Source: an uncultured Eubacteriales bacterium | GTDB taxonomy: Bacteria > Bacillota > Clostridia > Peptostreptococcales > Anaerovoracaceae | Assembly: GCA_902766185.1 (NCBI GenBank) | Contig: CACXCQ010000261.1 | Span: 1 to 7,741 of the forward strand | Reading direction: 5' to 3' | Length of the DNA stretch: 7,741 bases | Part shown: positions 7,572-7,741 of the stretch, in pieces | How the letters are laid out: each line of letters begins with the position of its first letter | Numbering within the stretch: the first letter of the stretch is position 1 | The notes under the pieces: model-generated | Database searches by the model: none | Told to the model about the DNA's origin: nothing | What the model saw: the letters and a program-made list of their open reading frames with translations, nothing else | Program-made: the position numbers and the translations under genes

Positions 7572-7594
7572 CCTGTGTATTGACAAAACAGGTC
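7570..7594 (+). repeat. perfect inverted repeat around the tRNA promoter -35 box
   Basis: GACCTGT (7570-7576) and ACAGGTC (7588-7594) are perfect 7-bp inverted arms separated by 11 bases. The left arm overlaps the coaE stop codon, and the spacer contains most of the TTGACA -35 box. No T-run follows, so it does not look like an intrinsic terminator. An operator or a weak 3'-end hairpin of the coaE mRNA are both possible; neither is shown. Confidence 0.5.
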
Positions 7595-7608
7595 GCAGCG
7601 TCTAAAAT
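7580..7608 (+). promoter_or_regulatory. sigma-A promoter of tRNA-Leu
   Basis: A perfect TTGACA (7580-7585), a 17-bp spacer and TAAAAT (7603-7608, one mismatch) form a strong promoter. Transcription would begin around 7615, giving a 5' leader of about 25 nt for RNase P to remove before the mature tRNA end at 7641. Confidence 0.85.
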
Positions 7609-7640
7609 GGTGAAGTGCTCAAATGATGAGTGCAACTTAT

Positions 7641-7723
7641 GCGGCCATGGCGGAATAGGCAGACGCGCACGTTTGAGGGGCGTGTGGGAGACCGTGCCGG
7701 TTCAAGTCCGGCTGGCCGCACCA
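7641..7723 (+). tRNA. tRNA-Leu (anticodon GAG)
   Basis: This is a complete 83-nt class II tRNA with encoded CCA. The acceptor arms GCGGCCA and TGGCCGC pair fully. The D stem is GCG/CGC. The anticodon stem CACGT/GCGTG holds the loop TTGAGGG, giving anticodon GAG at 7675-7677 with G37 next to it, as usual for leucine. An 11-base extra arm (TGGGAGACCGT) can form a short GG/CC stem, and the T arm is GCCGG-TTCAAGT-CCGGC. It decodes CUC and CUU leucine codons. The window ends 18 bases later, before any terminator or further tRNA can be seen. Confidence 0.97.
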
Positions 7724-7741
7724 CTATCGACAGACGACGGG

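Noticed and set aside
7641..7741. tRNA-Leu as an integration site for a mobile element.
   Set aside because: The window ends 18 bases past the tRNA, with no integrase or repeated tRNA fragment in view.

Overview
The window reads as a stretch of chromosomal core genome from a GC-rich member of the Clostridia (Bacillota). Four things point there: a fragment of a 2-hydroxyacyl-CoA dehydratase activase-type protein typical of anaerobes, a YebC with the clostridial-style N-terminus MGRHGTIAGRKAAQD, a DNA polymerase I whose proofreading site is degenerate, and strong GGAGG-type ribosome binding sites. Placement below class level (for example Anaerovoracaceae or Eubacteriaceae) would be a guess. All supported genes lie on the + strand.

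Layout. Positions 2-259 hold the last 85 codons of the activase-like protein, which overlaps an EamA-family (DMT) membrane transporter at 252-1178. A clear sigma-A promoter (TTGAAA, 17 bp, TATACT) then drives yebC (1260-1991). The 271-bp gap between yebC and htpG is not empty. It folds into a 6S RNA (ssrS, about 2002-2184): a long closing stem, a second stem, a central bubble with a hairpin on its 3' strand, and an apical arm. A perfect 9-bp intrinsic terminator follows at 2201-2227. Next come htpG (2263-4221), polA (4247-6913) and coaE (6900-7571), closely packed or overlapping and probably one transcript. A second strong promoter (TTGACA, 17 bp, TAAAAT), with a perfect inverted repeat around its -35 box, precedes a complete tRNA-Leu(GAG) with encoded CCA (7641-7723). 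The last 18 bases show nothing.

The genes serve basic cell functions: translation (YebC, tRNA-Leu), RNA polymerase control (6S RNA), protein folding (HtpG), DNA repair and replication (Pol I) and coenzyme A synthesis (CoaE). I found no mobile element, CRISPR array, phage gene or defence system. The point most worth a second look is the 6S RNA and its placement: its terminator ends only 35 bp before htpG, which leaves no room for a separate htpG promoter downstream of it.
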